From Alphaproteobacteria bacterium (lineage in GTDB: Bacteria; Pseudomonadota; Alphaproteobacteria; Micropepsales; Micropepsaceae), in contig PLJH01000141.1 in the NCBI GenBank assembly GCA_003139615.1, positions 30,567-94,566 on the forward strand: DNA of 64,000 bases, written 5' to 3'. Positions 35,023 through 42,367 of the stretch are shown here, piece after piece. Numbering within the stretch: position 1 is the first letter of the stretch; each line of letters opens with the position of its first letter. A program made the position numbers and the translations under genes. Below the pieces are notes generated by a model. It ran no database searches and was not told the DNA's origin. It was given only the letters and a program-made list of their open reading frames with translations.

Positions 35023-35825
35023 GTTGCGGGACCTTCCAACGCGATGGTCATTTCGACTGGATCGCCGTCTACATCATATATTTCAGACACGTTCATCGCG
35101 AACGTCCGGAACCAGCGAATACGCTTCGGTGCTGGCCATCCATCGGCGGTTGGCGGGATTTTTTTCAGAAGTTCGATCAGAAGAGGATCAAGATTGAGGT
35201 CGGACGGCGGCCCACCCTCACCACCTTTCTTTCCGCTCGCATCGTCTAGCGGGGGTGCATCGATAAGAACTGCTCCCCGATCAGCATTGCCCGGAAGCAC
35301 AAGTTTATCTTTTCCGTGCTCAAAGAAACCGGCCTGATCCGCTGAGCGCATGAACGCCTGTCGGGCGCGCCCGGCTTGTTTAGTGGAAACTCCAAAGCCG
35401 ATAATCGCACGCTCAAGAGCACTTGGTGGCGGGAGTAACGTCTTTTTGTAGTCCTCAAAGATTTTGGCATAGAGCGGTACGGACAAGAAGGCATCGACAC
35501 GCGCCTTCTGTTTCTGAGATGGGTCAATGATGCGGTGTCCAAGGTCCGTCAGCTGCGCTTCTCCAGCGGCGTTGTGTGTTAATCGGAACGTTCCCGCGTT
35601 TGACACGCGACCGCGAAAGGTTCCGCTTGTCACCGACAGTCCGAGCTGCGCAGCCAATTGTTCGAGAGTGCAGGCGAGGCCGCCCTTCTCATGGACGGCT
35701 TGGGCGACCTCCATCGCATCATTGAGATCATTGTACGGGAATTCGATTGTAGATCGCTCGTAGACTCGCTTCTCGTCTTCCGCTCCTGCCGGACCAATAA
35801 CCGGCGTTTCAGTTTCACTTGCCAT
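35019..35825 (-). CDS. Winged-helix protein (DUF5343-like), partner of Ntn hydrolase
   Basis: This 268-residue protein has an N-terminal winged-helix region (EFPYNDLNDAMEVAQAVHEK, TLEQLAAQLGLSVTSGTFRG, LTDLGHRII). A helical middle follows (ARVDAFLSVPLYAKIFEDYK, LERAIIGFGVSTKQAGRARQ). The C-terminal tail has a flexible Gly-rich linker (GKKGGEGGPPS). It resembles DUF5343-type proteins of unknown function. It is translationally coupled to the proteasome-like gene downstream. It could recognise DNA or a peptide signal and feed or control the peptidase; that is inference. Confidence 0.6.
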   Translation of the reverse strand: MASETETPVIGPAGAEDEKRVYERSTIEFPYNDLNDAMEVAQAVHEKGGLACTLEQLAAQLGLSVTSGTFRGRVSNAGTFRLTHNAAGEAQLTDLGHRIIDPSQKQKARVDAFLSVPLYAKIFEDYKKTLLPPPSALERAIIGFGVSTKQAGRARQAFMRSADQAGFFEHGKDKLVLPGNADRGAVLIDAPPLDDASGKKGGEGGPPSDLNLDPLLIELLKKIPPTADGWPAPKRIRWFRTFAMNVSEIYDVDGDPVEMTIALEGPAT

Positions 35826-35892
35826 GGCTCCTGCTCCGTCAAAACGGCATCGTAATCCGTTCTACCGGAAAGCGTGGCAGATTGTCAAACAA

Positions 35893-35912
35893 AAATGCGC
35901 TTTTACGCATTT
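35893..35912. promoter_or_regulatory. Inverted repeat upstream of the Ntn-hydrolase operon
   Basis: AAATGCG and CGCATTT are separated by six bases (CTTTTA). The dyad lies about 70 bases before the winged-helix gene start at 35825 and just left of a plus-strand promoter-like pair. It may be an operator bound by the winged-helix protein itself. Confidence 0.35.
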
Positions 35913-35916
35913 GGTG

Positions 35917-35945
35917 TTTGCGTATTTCGGTAGACACGTTATTAT
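35917..35945 (+). promoter_or_regulatory. Candidate promoter towards the tRNA-like gene
   Basis: TTTGCG (35917-35922), a 17-bp spacer and TATTAT (35940-35945) form a plausible sigma-70 promoter reading rightwards to the tRNA-like gene at 36111. GGAGGG and an ATG near 35994 could start a short ORF, but that ORF runs through the tRNA-like sequence and is unconvincing. Confidence 0.3.
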
Positions 35946-36110
35946 ATTCCTGTACCGCTCCGCTGGTGGGGCATAAAACGGAGGGAAAACAGATGCTTAG
36001 GAGAGTAGGAGCCCCCGGACGCGCTGGCCGAGCGACGGTGGGCAAGGATTTGGGCCGTTCCAGCAGCCCCGCAAAGGAGAAGGAACGGCCCGAAATCGGC
36101 TTCGTCTTGA

Positions 36111-36186
36111 TGCCCCTTAGTCTAACGGTAGGACGCTCGCTCTTACAGGCGGAGAGGTCCGGGTCCAAATCCCGGCGGGGCAGCCA
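36111..36186 (+). tRNA. Atypical or degenerate tRNA-like gene (reads as tRNA-Val TAC)
   Basis: The 76-nt segment has an acceptor stem (TGCCCC with GGGGCA), a D-arm (GTCT-AACGGTA-GGAC), a T-arm (CCGGG-TCCAAAT-CCCGG), a discriminator G and encoded CCA. The anticodon stem is poor, as if one base had been lost from a CTCCGC/GCGGAG stem. With loop CTTACAG the anticodon reads TAC. The T-loop starts TCC rather than TTC. It may be a decayed or mobile-element tRNA. It sits between the Ntn-hydrolase operon and an IS1-type transposase. Confidence 0.5.
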
Positions 36187-36326
36187 GGATCAGGAATTAG
36201 TGGGGGCAACGCTGTTTCAGCAGCGCGGCCCCCGGATCGCAACTCAGGGATTTGGCCCCCAAGCTATGACCGCAAACCTCAATATAGCGTGTCGGGCCGA
36301 TTCCTTCAATTCGAAGGGCTCCGGCC

Positions 36327-37274
36327 ATGAACATTCTTCCCCGTGACAAGCAAATCGAAGCCATAGCTGCGCTCTGCGAAGGCGTGAGCATACGCGCGAC
36401 CGAACGTCTGGTCGGGGTCAATCGCGGCACGATCATGAACCTCGGCGCTCGCGTCGGCATGGGTTGCGCGAAGGCTCATAATAAACTCATGCGCAACCTC
36501 AATACGTCTCGCTTGGAGTTCGATGAAATCTGGCAGTTCGTCGGCAAGAAGCGGAAAAACGTGAAGGACACCGACCCGGAAACGATTGGCGACCAGTACA
36601 CCTTCATTGCGCTCGCTGGCACCGCCAAAGCGATCATCAGCTATTACACCGGCAAGCGCACGCATGAGGCGACATACGCTTTTGCCAAAGACGTTCGCGC
36701 GCGCGTGATGGGCGCCCCGGAAATCAGCACGGACGGCTTCAATAGCTATCCTTGGGCCATAGAACGCGCGTTCAAAGGTGAGTGCGCTCACGGGGTGATC
36801 GTAAAGACCTACGCCGCTGTAGAAGCCGGAGCCGGAGCCGCACGTCGGTACAGCCCCGGCAAGGTAGTATCGGTAGAGGTACAGCGTGTAGCAGGTGACC
36901 CGCGCGCGATTTCGACCAGCTATGTTGAACGCCAAAACCTCACGTTGCGTATGCACCAGCGCCGGTTCACACGGCTGACAAACGGCTTCTCGAAGAAATT
37001 TGAGAACCACCTTGCGGCGATTGCGCTGTATTCGATGCACTACAATTTCTGCCGCGTGCATGAGACGCTGCGTATTACTCCGGCGATGCAATTGGGCGTC
37101 ACGGATCACATTTGGAGCATCGGCGAATTGATTAACGCCGCGCTTGACGGCGAAATCCCGAGCGGGACCGGGCCCGAGTTCCCAAAGAACCTTGACCCAT
37201 CTGATACAGTGCAGTCACTTCGGAAGCGGACGCCGTTTTCGGTAATCCAAGGGGGAAGGGGAACGGACTTGTGA
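36327..37274 (+). CDS. IS1-type DDE transposase
   Basis: This 315-residue transposase has an N-terminal helix-turn-helix (IEAIAALCEGVSIRATERLV) and a DDE core with FDEIWQFVGKK, EISTDGFNSY and STSYVERQNLTLRMHQRRF. It ends with MHYNFCRVHETLRITPAMQL, the hallmark of the long proteins annotated as IS1 family transposase. The catalytic Asp, Asp and Glu are present. I could not find clear terminal inverted repeats, so the element boundaries are open. Confidence 0.8.
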   Translation: MNILPRDKQIEAIAALCEGVSIRATERLVGVNRGTIMNLGARVGMGCAKAHNKLMRNLNTSRLEFDEIWQFVGKKRKNVKDTDPETIGDQYTFIALAGTAKAIISYYTGKRTHEATYAFAKDVRARVMGAPEISTDGFNSYPWAIERAFKGECAHGVIVKTYAAVEAGAGAARRYSPGKVVSVEVQRVAGDPRAISTSYVERQNLTLRMHQRRFTRLTNGFSKKFENHLAAIALYSMHYNFCRVHETLRITPAMQLGVTDHIWSIGELINAALDGEIPSGTGPEFPKNLDPSDTVQSLRKRTPFSVIQGGRGTDL

Positions 37275-37330
37275 CGCCGCAGATGGTAAGGTGGGCACCA
37301 TAGGGCGCGGTGTTCGCCGGAGGAAATCTT

Positions 37331-37453
37331 TTGCTGGACTTACTGGTGACATTCGTTGTGTGGATTTTAAGTCTCGTCGAGGCGGCTGTCGGGATCGTGG
37401 TCGGGTTGATCAAGGTCATCTTCTACAAAGGCGATGCGAATTGGCCGGATTAA
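37331..37453 (+). CDS. 40-residue membrane peptide
   Basis: A TTG start with GGAGGAAATC upstream opens an ORF reading MLDLLVTFVVWILSLVEAAV, then GIVVGLIKVIFY and a polar tail (KGDANWPD) to TAA. Two short hydrophobic stretches are visible. The strong ribosome-binding site and hydrophobic pattern argue for a real gene, while the TTG start and small size argue for caution. It lies between the transposase and the right TGGCC repeat cluster, which begins inside its 3' end. Confidence 0.4.
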   Translation: MLDLLVTFVVWILSLVEAAVGIVVGLIKVIFYKGDANWPD

Positions 37454-37490
37454 GGGAGTGGCCTAGTTTGGATTTCGAGTGGCCTATTTC
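37442..37490. repeat. TGGCC-type short direct repeats, right cluster
   Basis: TGGCCG at 37442, TGGCCT at 37459 and TGGCCT at 37480 recur, the last two with a 21-bp period and each followed by a T-run. AGTGGCCTAGTTTGGATTTC here aligns with AGTGGCCGCTTTTGAAAATG at 33575. Both clusters have the same orientation and bracket the accessory patch of Panacea-like, Ntn hydrolase, winged-helix, tRNA-like and transposase genes. Confidence 0.45.
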
Positions 37491-37687
37491 GGCCAGTACC
37501 CTTCGATCAAACGGCATACGAATTTCGTCATTCCTCAAATTTGCGCGCAGCGCCCGCCGATCGCCGATGCACTCTGCGGGACCCGATTTGGCGCGAATTG
37601 AATCAACCTCTATTGGCGAACGGAACGATCGCGTAGTAACTTTGCGGTCTCATCGGGTTGCGGGGGACAGGAAAGGCGCCAATCTCC

Positions 37688-39325
37688 ATGAAGCATCCGG
37701 ATAAACTTGATAGTGCATATCGCGTCGCAATGCCGGCCACGCTGGCCCTGTTGCTGGGCACGGCGCCGGCTGCGGCACAGAATTCGCCGGTGACGGTCGC
37801 AATCGACGCAACCGCCAACGTGCACGCGATCAACCCGCTGATCTATGGCGTGGCGTTTGCCTCCAAGGCGCAGCTCAACGAGCTGAACGCGCCGCTCAAC
37901 CGGTCCGGCGGCAACAACATGTCGACCTACAACTGGCTCGTGAACGCGCAAAATCTGGACTTCGACTGGTATTTCGAAAGCTATCCGCAGTCGAGTGCCA
38001 ACAAGGGCGCCGAGGCCGACAGTTTCGTCGCGCAGGCGAAATCCGAAGGCGCGCAACCGATGCTGACCGTGTCGCTGATCGGCTGGGTCGCGACTCTCGG
38101 GGCCGGCCGCTCGATCCTGCCGTCTTTCGCCGTTTCCAAATATGGCGCGCAATGTTCCGTCGATCCTTACGATTCGAATGCGGGCGACGGGGTGAAAACC
38201 GATTGCGCGACCGATATCACGGGCAACAATCCGGCCGACGCCTATGTTCCGGACAGCCCCGCCGCCGAAAAGAAATGGATCAAGCATCTGATCGCGCGCT
38301 GGGGCACCTGGGCCGATGGCGGCGTGGGCTACTACCTGATGGACAACGAGCCCAGCATCTGGTTTTCCACCCATCGCGACATCCATCCCATCGGTCCGCA
38401 TGCGGACGAATATCGCGACAAGGTGATCGCCGAATCGGCGAGCATCAAGGCGCTCGATCCCGGCGCGCAGATCGTGGCGCCGGAGGAATGGGGCTGGGAC
38501 GGATATTTCTACAGCGGCTATGACCAGCAATATGCCGGCGAGAACGGTTGGAGCACGTTCCCCGACCGCCAGAACGAAGAAGGCGGGATGGATTACATTC
38601 CGTGGCTGCTGAGCCAATGGAAGGCGGCCGGTCATCCCGTGGACGTGTTGAGCGTGCATTTCTATCCGCAGGGCGGCGAATACAGCAACGACGTTTCGAA
38701 CGCGACGCAATTGCTGCGCAATCGTTCCACGCGGCAGCTCTGGGATCCGAATTACGTATCGGAAAGCTGGATCGGCGTGCCCGTCTATCTGATCCCGAGG
38801 CTGCAGGGATGGATATCGAGCTACTATTATGCGGGAACGCCGGTGGCGATTACCGAATACAATTGGGGCGCCGAAAGCTCCATCAACGGCGCAACCGCGC
38901 AAGCCGACATCTACGGCATCTTCGGTCAGCAGGGGCTCGGCCTGGCCACGCGTTGGACGGTGCCCGCGGGCAATACGCCGACCTTCAAGGCGATGAAGAT
39001 GTATCGCAATTACGACGGGGCGAAATCGACCTTCGGCGATACCAGCGTGTCTGCGACCGTGCCGAATCCCGACAATCTTTCCGCCTTCGCGGCGCTTCGC
39101 ACGAGCGACGGCGCGATGACCGTAATGGTGATCAACAAGGTCCTGACCGGGTCGACCTCCGTCTCGTTGAACATCACGCATTTCGCGGCATCGGGATCGG
39201 CGAAGGTCTATCGCCTGACCTCGGGCAATGCGATAAGAGCGCTGCCCAACAAATCCTGGTCGGGCGGGACATTGAGCGATACCGCACCGGCACAGAGCAT
39301 CACGCTGTATATTCTGCCCAAATAG
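37688..39325 (+). CDS. Glycoside hydrolase family 44-like endoglucanase
   Basis: This 545-residue secreted enzyme has a signal peptide (about 1-31, ending APAAAQ). A GH44-type TIM barrel follows, with NRSGGNNMSTYNW, the acid/base Glu221 in LMDNEPSIW and the nucleophile Glu390 in VAITEYNWG. A C-terminal beta-sandwich follows (LSAFAALRTSDGAMTVMVIN). GH44 enzymes cut beta-1,4-glucans such as cellulose, xyloglucan or mannan. The ATG at 37688 precedes the signal peptide and has GGAAAGG upstream. It could be a T2SS substrate. A long minus-strand ORF over this gene is a shadow. Confidence 0.85.
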   Translation: MKHPDKLDSAYRVAMPATLALLLGTAPAAAQNSPVTVAIDATANVHAINPLIYGVAFASKAQLNELNAPLNRSGGNNMSTYNWLVNAQNLDFDWYFESYPQSSANKGAEADSFVAQAKSEGAQPMLTVSLIGWVATLGAGRSILPSFAVSKYGAQCSVDPYDSNAGDGVKTDCATDITGNNPADAYVPDSPAAEKKWIKHLIARWGTWADGGVGYYLMDNEPSIWFSTHRDIHPIGPHADEYRDKVIAESASIKALDPGAQIVAPEEWGWDGYFYSGYDQQYAGENGWSTFPDRQNEEGGMDYIPWLLSQWKAAGHPVDVLSVHFYPQGGEYSNDVSNATQLLRNRSTRQLWDPNYVSESWIGVPVYLIPRLQGWISSYYYAGTPVAITEYNWGAESSINGATAQADIYGIFGQQGLGLATRWTVPAGNTPTFKAMKMYRNYDGAKSTFGDTSVSATVPNPDNLSAFAALRTSDGAMTVMVINKVLTGSTSVSLNITHFAASGSAKVYRLTSGNAIRALPNKSWSGGTLSDTAPAQSITLYILPK

Positions 39326-39334
39326 CGAGACGAT

Positions 39335-40078
39335 ATGAAAGCGAAAGTGATCGGGGGACCTGCGTCGCCCTATGTTCGCAAAGTGCTGACGGCGCTGCAC
39401 ATCAAGGGTATCGAGTTCACCATCGATCCGATCGTACCGTTTTTCGGTAATGACGCCTTCGGCAGGATCAGCCCGCTCAGACGCATTCCCGTCTATATCG
39501 ACGACCAGGTCACGCTTTGCGACTCGAGCGTGATCCTGCAATATCTCGAAGACCGCTGGCCCGAGGAGAGCATCTACCCCAAAGATGTGTCCGCGCGGGC
39601 GCATGCGCGCTGGCTGGAGGAATTTGGCGACACGCGCGTCGGAGACGTGTTCATCTGGAAGCTGTTCTTCGACGCCGTGATCGCGCCTGCGGTTTTCGGC
39701 GCCGAACGCCATCCGGAGCAGCGCGCGGCGGTGCTGGCAAAAGATCTGCCCGACGTGATGGATTATCTCGAATCGCAAATGCCGGAAGACGGGTTCCTGT
39801 GCGGGGATTTCTCGGTCGCGGAACTCGCGCTGGCACCCCATTTCGCAAATCTCGCCTGGGCGCGGGTCGAACCGGATTGGAGCCGCTGGCCGAAGACGGG
39901 CGCATGGCTCAAGCGCGCGAATGAAGAAAGCACCCTCGGCGAGCTCGCGAAAACGGGTGCGCAATTGCTGCGCATTCCGCCGCTGCAGCATCGTGAAAAG
40001 CTGACCGAACTCGGCTTCGACGTCACGACTGAAACCTTCGGCGCCGAGAAACCGCGCCCCGGCGTGAGGCTGTCCTGA
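39335..40078 (+). CDS. Glutathione S-transferase family protein
   Basis: This 247-residue cytosolic protein has an N-terminal thioredoxin-like domain (MKAKVIGGPASPYVRKVLTA, SPLRRIPVYIDDQVTLCDSS, with the cis-Pro in RIPVY and the glutathione-binding DSS). A C-terminal helical domain contains DFSVAELALAPHFANLAW. It follows the GH44 gene by nine bases and may be in the same transcript. The substrate is unknown. Confidence 0.85.
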   Translation: MKAKVIGGPASPYVRKVLTALHIKGIEFTIDPIVPFFGNDAFGRISPLRRIPVYIDDQVTLCDSSVILQYLEDRWPEESIYPKDVSARAHARWLEEFGDTRVGDVFIWKLFFDAVIAPAVFGAERHPEQRAAVLAKDLPDVMDYLESQMPEDGFLCGDFSVAELALAPHFANLAWARVEPDWSRWPKTGAWLKRANEESTLGELAKTGAQLLRIPPLQHREKLTELGFDVTTETFGAEKPRPGVRLS

Positions 40079-40096
40079 TCTGTCGAACCGGCGCCC

Positions 40097-41101
40097 TTAC
40101 GGCGTCACGATGCCCTTCATCTGCACGACCTCGAAGTTCGAACCCTGCACCTGGCCCAGTTCACCGACGAGCGTGTTGTTGTTCCAGCGCTCGTCGGGTG
40201 CGCCGGAGATGAACCAGTTGCTGCCGTTGTCGGCGACCATCATGCCGTATTTCTGCAGCGCTTTCAGAATCGCCCGGGTCTCCCGGCTATAGGTCGAGGG
40301 GATCACGAAGCTTGCCTTCAGCCGGACGCGCATCCCCATGGGCGGCAGATTCGCGCTGGTGCTGCTGGATGCCCAATGGTTGGCAGGCGGCACATAAGCC
40401 TCCCGGCTCGCGTCGACCGTGAAGCGCAACGCATGCGGAATCGTGCCTGTCGAGGCTTCGTCATAGCGCGCAAGCCCCGGAAAGATCGGCAATCCCGCCG
40501 CATCTGCGCTGGTCCAGCCGGGCTGCGCCGTCGGACGCACATCGTTGGAATCGAGATCGAAAATCGCACCCGCACCGGCCTTCCAGGAACTGTCCGATTG
40601 CGGAAAAGAGCGCCACATTTCAAACAGGCGATTGTCGTCCTTCTCGATGACCAGCACATGCCTGTCGCCGCCGAACGGTTTGCCGTTCGGCTTGTAGCCT
40701 TCGATCGGTGCATCGGACGGAACAGGATAGGGCCCGGGATCGCTCTGCGAACCATATTGCGTGAACTTGATCGGGACCAGCGCCTGCGAGCCCGACACCA
40801 CGACATAGGGAATGCCGATGACCGAGCCCGCATAAGTTCCCTTGCCGAAATCGGGATGCAGGCCCGTGGTCAACCCAATGGACGCGATCAGATTGTCGGA
40901 ATTCGGATCGACCGGGGCCTTGGAGATGTCTTTGTTCCACGCATTGGTGGCAGGGAATGGCACCGCGCCATTGAGCGGCGCGCCAATGCCCAGGCTCGCA
41001 TTCGCCATCGAGCCATATTGCCAGACGGGATGTCCCGCCTGGGCCAGCGGCGAGCAGAGCGTTGCGGTGACAAGCGATGCTGCGAGCGCAAATTTCTTCA
41101 A
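40097..41101 (-). CDS. Hypothetical secreted protein
   Basis: This 334-residue protein has a clear signal peptide (MKKFALAASLVTATLCSPLAQA). The start is a TTG at 41099-41101 because AGGAGG lies seven bases upstream; the longer ORF reading is not needed. The mature part contains FPATNAWNKDISKAPVDPNS, DRHVLVIEKDDNRLFEMWRS and a C-terminal KYGMMVADNGSNWFISGAPD. The family recurs in soil bacteria as uncharacterised exported proteins. Its place next to GH44 and AlgL-like genes hints at an extracellular or periplasmic role. No catalytic motif was found. Confidence 0.7.
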   Translation of the reverse strand: MKKFALAASLVTATLCSPLAQAGHPVWQYGSMANASLGIGAPLNGAVPFPATNAWNKDISKAPVDPNSDNLIASIGLTTGLHPDFGKGTYAGSVIGIPYVVVSGSQALVPIKFTQYGSQSDPGPYPVPSDAPIEGYKPNGKPFGGDRHVLVIEKDDNRLFEMWRSFPQSDSSWKAGAGAIFDLDSNDVRPTAQPGWTSADAAGLPIFPGLARYDEASTGTIPHALRFTVDASREAYVPPANHWASSSTSANLPPMGMRVRLKASFVIPSTYSRETRAILKALQKYGMMVADNGSNWFISGAPDERWNNNTLVGELGQVQGSNFEVVQMKGIVTP

Positions 41102-41318
41102 GAATGGCCTCCTGTCGACATCCCCCGATGACCCCGATTCAAGGCGACAATATCGCGGAATTGCCCATGTCGCCATTGAAGTCCGGGGCAAGTCTCGGGA
41201 TGTTCCATCGTCCGCGCGGTCTGGGAAAGAAGTCCGGATCAACAGCGTTGCCCCATATTCAACCGGTTCGCTAAAACTTGGGACAAACACACGTTCTGGT
41301 CCCGTTGAAATTGCCAAG

Positions 41319-41346
41319 CGCCAATTCGCTGGTTACAAAATTGGCG
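41319..41346. promoter_or_regulatory. Inverted repeat upstream of the Crp-type gene
   Basis: CGCCAATT (41319-41326) and AATTGGCG (41339-41346) are perfectly complementary across a 12-bp spacer. The dyad ends 23 bases before the ATG of the Crp-type regulator and lies in the divergent region shared with the secreted-protein gene. It may be an autoregulatory operator. Confidence 0.4.
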
Positions 41347-41369
41347 TTGACCGGGGGATCACAGAGACC

Positions 41370-42041
41370 ATGCAGATCGATGTCCGCGATATTCTGGCGC
41401 GCAATGCCGTTTTCGCCGTGCTGTCGCCTGCGCGCCGGCGGGCGCTCGCCGAAAGCGGTACCCAGGTAAAGCTGGAAAAAGGACAGAAACTCTTCTCGCG
41501 GGGCGACGAGCCGGATGCGGCCTATCCGATCATCAGCGGGGAAATCGAGGTCTCCATCACGGGGCCGGACGGCCGAAACGTCTTCATTGCGCGGCTCCCG
41601 GGCGGCAGCGTCGTGGGCGAAATGGGCGTGCTCGACGGCGTGGCCCGCTCCACGGATGCGCACGCGACCCGCAAGAGCATCCTGTGGCGAATCGAACGCA
41701 GCCTCGTATTCGAAGCGCTCAGCGTGGAGACCGGCTCTGCCCTGGCGCTTCTCGCAGTGATGGCCCGGCGGCTGCGCGAAACCGATGCCCTCGTCGACCG
41801 CAACGCCTCGATGAATCTGGGCAAGCGTCTCGCAAGACTGCTGCTCGAGGAAAGCGTGCACGGAAAGATCATCTACAATCAGGCCGATATTGCGCATCTG
41901 ATCGGCGCCACGCGCGAGGCCGTGAACCGCAAACTGGCGGAGTGGCGCAAGGCCAAATTTCTGGAAATCAACCACACCGGATTGCACGTTCTCGATCGCC
42001 ATGCGTTGCTGGGTATCTGCCGCCGCAAGGCTGCGATCTGA
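41370..42041 (+). CDS. Crp/Fnr-family transcriptional regulator
   Basis: This 223-residue regulator has an N-terminal cyclic-nucleotide-binding beta-barrel (LSPARRRALAESGTQVKLEK, FSRGDEPDAAYPIISGEIEV, GGSVVGEMGVLDGVARSTDA). A dimer helix follows, then a C-terminal winged helix (NQADIAHLIGATREAVNRKL). No Cys cluster for an iron-sulphur centre is present. The ORF is open far upstream, but the domain begins at the ATG used here. It may control the divergent secreted protein or the alginate lyase gene 29 bases downstream. Confidence 0.85.
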   Translation: MQIDVRDILARNAVFAVLSPARRRALAESGTQVKLEKGQKLFSRGDEPDAAYPIISGEIEVSITGPDGRNVFIARLPGGSVVGEMGVLDGVARSTDAHATRKSILWRIERSLVFEALSVETGSALALLAVMARRLRETDALVDRNASMNLGKRLARLLLEESVHGKIIYNQADIAHLIGATREAVNRKLAEWRKAKFLEINHTGLHVLDRHALLGICRRKAAI

Positions 42042-42069
42042 CGGCGCCACATTGCGAGGAGCAACGCCA

Positions 42070-42300
42070 TTGCGGCGCAGGACAGTCGTTTCCAGGATTG
42101 GAACATTTCATGTCTTCGTTCTGTTTGCGTCGCTCGTCGCAACCTTGCCGGATACGGCGGCAGCCGGAATGACGCCGGGCGGCGGCACCTGTCCGAACGA
42201 TCCGCCGCTCGCACAGGTCGAGGCGGTTCCGATGTATTCGGATGCCAAAGGATCGGTTGTCGATGCCGACAATTTGCGCCTCCACGAACAGCAGATATTG
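42070..42300 (+). pseudogene. AlgL-like alginate lyase, 5' part (split by IS1595)
   Basis: From a TTG at 42070 (AGGAG upstream) the frame encodes a signal peptide (VSRIGTFHVFVLFASLVATL) and TPGGGTCPNDPPLAQVEAVP. It then reads MYSDAKGSVVDADNLRLHEQ and ends QIL exactly at the left end of the transposon. If the transposon and one copy of the 8-bp duplication are removed, codon 77 joins PLRNFVTDAG at 44424 in frame and a 343-residue protein results. The start has the Cys-Pro and GSVVD features of AlgL-type lyases. Confidence 0.8.
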
Positions 42301-42367
42301 GGGAATTATATACTTGACTCCAGAGGCAATTCGGGCTAGATTTCGGACCTGAATTGAGGGACGTTCC

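Noticed and set aside
36202..36237. GC-rich hairpin (GGGGGC...GCTG-TTT-CAGC...GGCCCCC) considered as an integron attC site or terminator
   Set aside because: It lacks the attC core RYYYAAC/GTTRRRY boxes and has no T-run, and no integron integrase is present.
35994..36344. ORF from an ATG with GGAGGG upstream, running through the tRNA-like gene
   Set aside because: The ribosome-binding site is good, but the codons of its middle are the tRNA-like sequence and the composition is Ser/Arg-rich without domain. I kept the tRNA-like reading.
37610..39991. 793-residue minus-strand ORF over the GH44 and GST genes
   Set aside because: The plus strand carries GH44 and GST motifs; this frame is rich in Arg, His and Asp with no domain and is a GC-driven shadow.
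40842..41369. N-terminal extension of the Crp-type ORF back to 40842
   Set aside because: This part overlaps the secreted-protein gene on the other strand and has no domain; the conserved protein starts at 41370.
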